Both the position numbers and the translations under genes were made by a program. The notes below the pieces were generated by a model. It was not told where the DNA came from and did no database searches. It worked only from the letters and a program-made list of their open reading frames with translations. A stretch of DNA of 64,000 bases. Origin: UBA4207 sp964352405. GTDB lineage: Bacteria > Bdellovibrionota > Bacteriovoracia > Bacteriovoracales > Bacteriovoracaceae. The stretch lies in contig CAYGRY010000001.1 of the NCBI GenBank assembly GCA_964352405.1, positions 105,262 through 169,261 of the forward strand, in the 5' to 3' direction. Shown here piece by piece: positions 61,175 to 64,000 of this stretch. How positions within the stretch are numbered: position 1 is the stretch's first letter; each line of letters begins with the position of its first letter.

Positions 61175-62788
61175 TTAGTTTGGACAGAATGCTTCTTGCT
61201 TCCCGATTTGGGCCACTTCACAAACGTTAAACTCAGCTGGACCATGACTTAGGTGCTGACAAGATTGAAAGTTATAACCAAAGTCCTTATGCTGGCAAGT
61301 TAAGTACTTCTCTACACCATGTTCAGGTGCCGCACATATATTAAACTCTTGAACTCCAAAGCTTTGGTCACGGCAAGAGTTATAAGACTCAACTCCACAT
61401 GCACGTGTACGACACTGCCTACGACCTCCATGAGGAAATGGTCTTTTGCCACAATCATCATGATGACAACTTTTGTACTGAGCGACACCACAAACAGCTC
61501 CGGCTGATTGATTGTATAATTTTACACCGCAAGCTTCTGAAGCTTTTGTGTTATAAACAGTTCCACATGATGGGCCAGTTCCTTCATTAACACCATTCAC
61601 ATTACAAGCAGATGATCTAATATCTTTGTAGCTTTCAACGCCACATATTTGTGATCTCTTCATATCGCATTTGATATCAATTGGTTTAACTCTACCAAGA
61701 ATGGTTGTTCTTCTTACTGGAATTTGAATATCTAAATCAATATTAATTTGCGAAGGGTCAACATCATTTAAAAAACTATATGACTTTGCGATAAATTCTT
61801 TAAGCTCAACAATTTTTAAATCAAGGTAGCCAAGTTTTAATTTAACGTAATCCATACTGTAGTTTTTAAACAGGCGTGGAAATTCCATCACAGTTAAAAG
61901 TTGTGCATACGTTTGGCGAGCTTGTTTTAATTTACCTTCAGCATAATCAATCGTTGACTGTCTCACCATTGTTTCATAGTTCACATCATCATGGACGTAG
62001 TTAGCAAGAGTCGAATAATCTCGCGTTGAAATCGCCACTGCCACTGGATTTGAATCAGTAATCTCTTCAATTTTTGAGCTTAGATCAAGTAGTCCTTCAA
62101 CAGTACTTGGTATTTCAATAACACGCCCACCAGTATGTCTTATATTAACCTTGGCACGGTAAGTTTCAGTTAATTTTCGAATTGTTCTTTTATAATCCGC
62201 ACTTCCTGAAGCACTGCCACCGGTAAAGCTACCAGAAGCTTCCAGCGAACTTTCAATATCTTGTTTTTCAGTATAACTTGTTGCTGTAATCTCGATGACA
62301 CCGTAGATCTCTCCTCCAAATTCAATGGTATTAGCAAAAGAATTTCCACAAGATTCTAGAAAGCTAAATTTTGAATCTAAAAATAAGTTCTTAGAATTTT
62401 GGCTCAATAAAATATTTTTTGCTGAAATTGATTCTCTTGTTGTAATTCGGGTCGCCTTAACAAGAATATAATTACTATTATAGTTCCATTTAATTTCTTT
62501 AACGAAACTTGCCTTAGCCTTAGCCCCAAAGACTCCATAACTTCCCTCGGCGGAAACCGAAGTTGAAATTTTGTCATAAAGCTCTTCTTTATTTTTTACA
62601 AGGAGTAACGAGTATGAAGTGGCGCGAACATCTTCACTGAATACTTCCTCTTGGGTTAAGTTAATACAGCGATCCTTAAGCCCTGCATTTTGATCAAACG
62701 ATGAAATACCTTTTCCGATGTTTGAGTTAATAACGGTTGCACTGACCATCATGGGTAATGCCATTAACATTAACGATTTTAAAAACAT
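61175..62788 (-). CDS. MACPF-like secreted protein with C-terminal 13-residue Cys repeats
   Basis: Protein of 537 residues with signal peptide ending MMVSA. Residues about 55-240 resemble a membrane-attack/perforin domain: FLESCGNSFANTIEFGGEI (143-161) fits the signature FxxxCGTxF...GG, followed by strands and a Gly/Ser-rich segment SLEASGSFTGGSASGSADY that could form a membrane hairpin. A helical stretch (265-345) follows. Residues 382-537 are about twelve repeats of some 13 residues with consensus [CFH]GVxxY, most with a second Cys, 15 Cys in all. Strong GGGAG ribosome site. Confidence 0.72.
   Translation of the reverse strand: MFLKSLMLMALPMMVSATVINSNIGKGISSFDQNAGLKDRCINLTQEEVFSEDVRATSYSLLLVKNKEELYDKISTSVSAEGSYGVFGAKAKASFVKEIKWNYNSNYILVKATRITTRESISAKNILLSQNSKNLFLDSKFSFLESCGNSFANTIEFGGEIYGVIEITATSYTEKQDIESSLEASGSFTGGSASGSADYKRTIRKLTETYRAKVNIRHTGGRVIEIPSTVEGLLDLSSKIEEITDSNPVAVAISTRDYSTLANYVHDDVNYETMVRQSTIDYAEGKLKQARQTYAQLLTVMEFPRLFKNYSMDYVKLKLGYLDLKIVELKEFIAKSYSFLNDVDPSQINIDLDIQIPVRRTTILGRVKPIDIKCDMKRSQICGVESYKDIRSSACNVNGVNEGTGPSCGTVYNTKASEACGVKLYNQSAGAVCGVAQYKSCHHDDCGKRPFPHGGRRQCRTRACGVESYNSCRDQSFGVQEFNICAAPEHGVEKYLTCQHKDFGYNFQSCQHLSHGPAEFNVCEVAQIGKQEAFCPN
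61178..61645 (-). repeat. Coding region for twelve 13-residue Cys repeats
   Basis: Repeat units start at residues 382, 395, 408, 420, 433, 446, 464, 477, 490, 503, 515 and 528, typical forms CGVESYNSC, FGVQEFNIC and HGVEKYLTC. Spacing is 12-13 residues except one of 18. The regular period implies a repeat fold, perhaps stabilised by disulfides or metal. Confidence 0.85.
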
Positions 62789-62930
62789 AATTACTCCCTA
62801 CGTTAGTTGATTTCCTTGTGCAGGTTTTACAAAAGAGTGATGTCTCGCAACATGACCAAATTCTGACTTTCTGACATATATTTTTTACATATATCGTTGT
62901 AAATATCTATAATTACATTAAAGTCATTAT

Positions 62931-64000
62931 ATGAGACAAAGTTCTGAGTTTAATCACTACAATCAAGCCGTCTCCCTTTATTTAAAAAGGGATATGAAAA
63001 AGCTGAATCAATTTCTATCGAAGAGTTTACTAACTCACAGTGAACGAACACTTATTAAAGCTAGGCTATTAAATCTAGAAGGAAAAACTGATGAGGCGAA
63101 AGAGCTTCTGCTTCCTCACAAGCCTACGAATAAATTTCTTCAAGCGCAAAAAGAAAATGTTCTCTCTTCAATTTACGATAAACTATCTAGTTACCAAAGT
63201 GCCGCCGTATGTAATCAAAAGGCAATTAATCTCTATCACGAGTTATCTGATAATGAAGGACTCTTTGTTAGTTATCTCAACCTATGTATTAACTACTCAA
63301 GACTTAGCCTTGAAGAACTATTTGAATATAATTGGCAAAAGGCACACGATTATATCAAAACTAAAGAAAATAAAAATTCATTGATAAGGGCCAAAGTTAG
63401 TTACTTAGCCAAAGTTGGTAAGTTTGATGATGCCTTAGAAATTATTCAGCAAATCACCAAAAGTAATAGCGAGTATAGCAATAAGACAGCTTTCTTGAAC
63501 TTAGAGGCGGACATCTTATTTCGACTTCATCGTTTTAATGAAGCTTTAGAAATTTATTATGGATTAGTTAAAAGCAATAAGACCCTAACGCGCTTTCGAA
63601 TCAACTATGAATACCAAGTTACTGTCTCTTTAAAATCAAAAACGAAATTAAAGTCGCTGCCAGATGACTTTCCAAAACAAAGTGAATATTTTTACCTTTG
63701 GAATTCTCTAATATATTTACAAGACGGAGATCCAGAAATTGCCCATCAATCCTGGCTTGAGCTAGTTAAAGCCAATCCCGATAAATACCTACCAGAATTT
63801 CGTTATAAAGATATTGGTGATTATCATTGTCATTTTTCACAGTTCTATCAGTATTTAAAGTCTAAAAATTCGGACATCTCACTTAACCCTTTTAAAAAGG
63901 GCTCGAATACCTACAAGTTCGTTAATATCCTTAAGTATTCACAGACCCCACTTAGAAAGGAAGTCATTATAGAGCAACTTTGGGACGTTCCTTACTCACC
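62931..64000 (+). CDS. TPR-type protein with C-terminal winged-helix look, 3' end outside window
   Basis: Open frame from ATG 62931 through the end of the window, at least 356 residues. It is helical with TPR-like pairs such as LAKVGKFDDALEIIQQI and LFRLHRFNEALEIYYGLV. The last visible part (TYKFVNILKYSQTPLRKEVI then IEQLWDV) looks like a winged-helix or transcription-activation domain. The upstream gap (62789-62930) is AT-rich and divergent from the MACPF-like gene. Confidence 0.75.
   Translation, partial: MRQSSEFNHYNQAVSLYLKRDMKKLNQFLSKSLLTHSERTLIKARLLNLEGKTDEAKELLLPHKPTNKFLQAQKENVLSSIYDKLSSYQSAAVCNQKAINLYHELSDNEGLFVSYLNLCINYSRLSLEELFEYNWQKAHDYIKTKENKNSLIRAKVSYLAKVGKFDDALEIIQQITKSNSEYSNKTAFLNLEADILFRLHRFNEALEIYYGLVKSNKTLTRFRINYEYQVTVSLKSKTKLKSLPDDFPKQSEYFYLWNSLIYLQDGDPEIAHQSWLELVKANPDKYLPEFRYKDIGDYHCHFSQFYQYLKSKNSDISLNPFKKGSNTYKFVNILKYSQTPLRKEVIIEQLWDVPYS

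Noticed and set aside
63091..63384. 97-codon frame on the plus strand
   Set aside because: It is out of frame with the longer TPR-like gene that is open from 62931 to the window end and has no ribosome site.
1..64000. CRISPR arrays, insertion sequences, prophage, rRNA and tRNA genes
   Set aside because: No regular spaced direct repeats, transposase or integrase motifs, or convincing cloverleaf sequences were seen; a tRNA scan would be needed to exclude a missed tRNA.

Overview
The window is an AT-rich bacterial chromosome segment of about 62 genes. Genes are packed on both strands, mostly in short operons whose reading frames overlap by 4-14 bases. Many products carry signal peptides, and there are beta-barrel outer-membrane proteins, an RND/TolC-type efflux pair and periplasmic sensors, so the organism is Gram-negative. 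The base composition, the many secreted hydrolases and Cys-repeat proteins, a solitary GspE/PilB ATPase and the gene style suggest a predatory or predator-related bacterium of the Bdellovibrionota (Bacteriovoracales-like). That assignment is inference; no rRNA or marker gene in the window settles it. I saw no transposase, integrase, prophage, CRISPR array, rRNA or convincing tRNA.

Layout. 1-4.6 kb: end of an M1-type metallopeptidase, an ABC-F ATPase and a sodium:solute symporter. 4.5-7.5 kb: a copper module (CopZ-like chaperone, CopA ATPase, CueR) with a clear CueR-type operator in a 19-bp promoter spacer. 7.5-15 kb: a lipase-like hydrolase, then a minus-strand operon of Spy/CpxP-like protein, ECF sigma factor, small membrane anti-sigma candidate, TolC-like protein and RND pump. 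This operon has no membrane-fusion adaptor and has an ECF-type promoter in front. 15-23.4 kb: protein-glutaminase-like lipoprotein, cold-shock protein, SelO, a possibly frameshifted secreted protein, a compact DD-peptidase, DUF808, FecR-domain and GDPD proteins. 23.4-26.1 kb: cupin, GNAT, a Ref-like HNH nuclease with a lysine-rich tail, and a SWIB protein. 26-36 kb: radical SAM enzyme, hybrid kinase, YebC, MntP, and two secreted proteins built from internal Cys-containing repeats. 36-42.6 kb: two tandem outer-membrane barrel paralogues with M32 carboxypeptidase and a cold-shock-domain protein, then a secreted S15-type peptidase. 43-47.6 kb: MoxR, DUF58 and a TgpA-like protein without a visible transglutaminase centre. 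47.6-50.5 kb: a secreted HEXXH protein with small partners and a CsbD-like protein. 50.7-56.3 kb: orphan GspE/PilB and a LysR-yghU-nucleotidyltransferase-Hsp70 operon. 56.3-64 kb: nitroreductase, hybrid kinase, a putative C-H-D secreted enzyme, a MACPF-like secreted protein with about twelve 13-residue Cys repeats, and the start of a TPR regulator that runs off the window.

Best candidates for undescribed biology are the MACPF-like/Cys-repeat protein, the adaptor-less ECF-controlled RND operon with a CnrYXH-like regulatory layout, the Ref-like HNH nuclease with a histone-like tail, and the small secreted repeat proteins. All functional calls are from reading motifs in the sequence; no database search was run.
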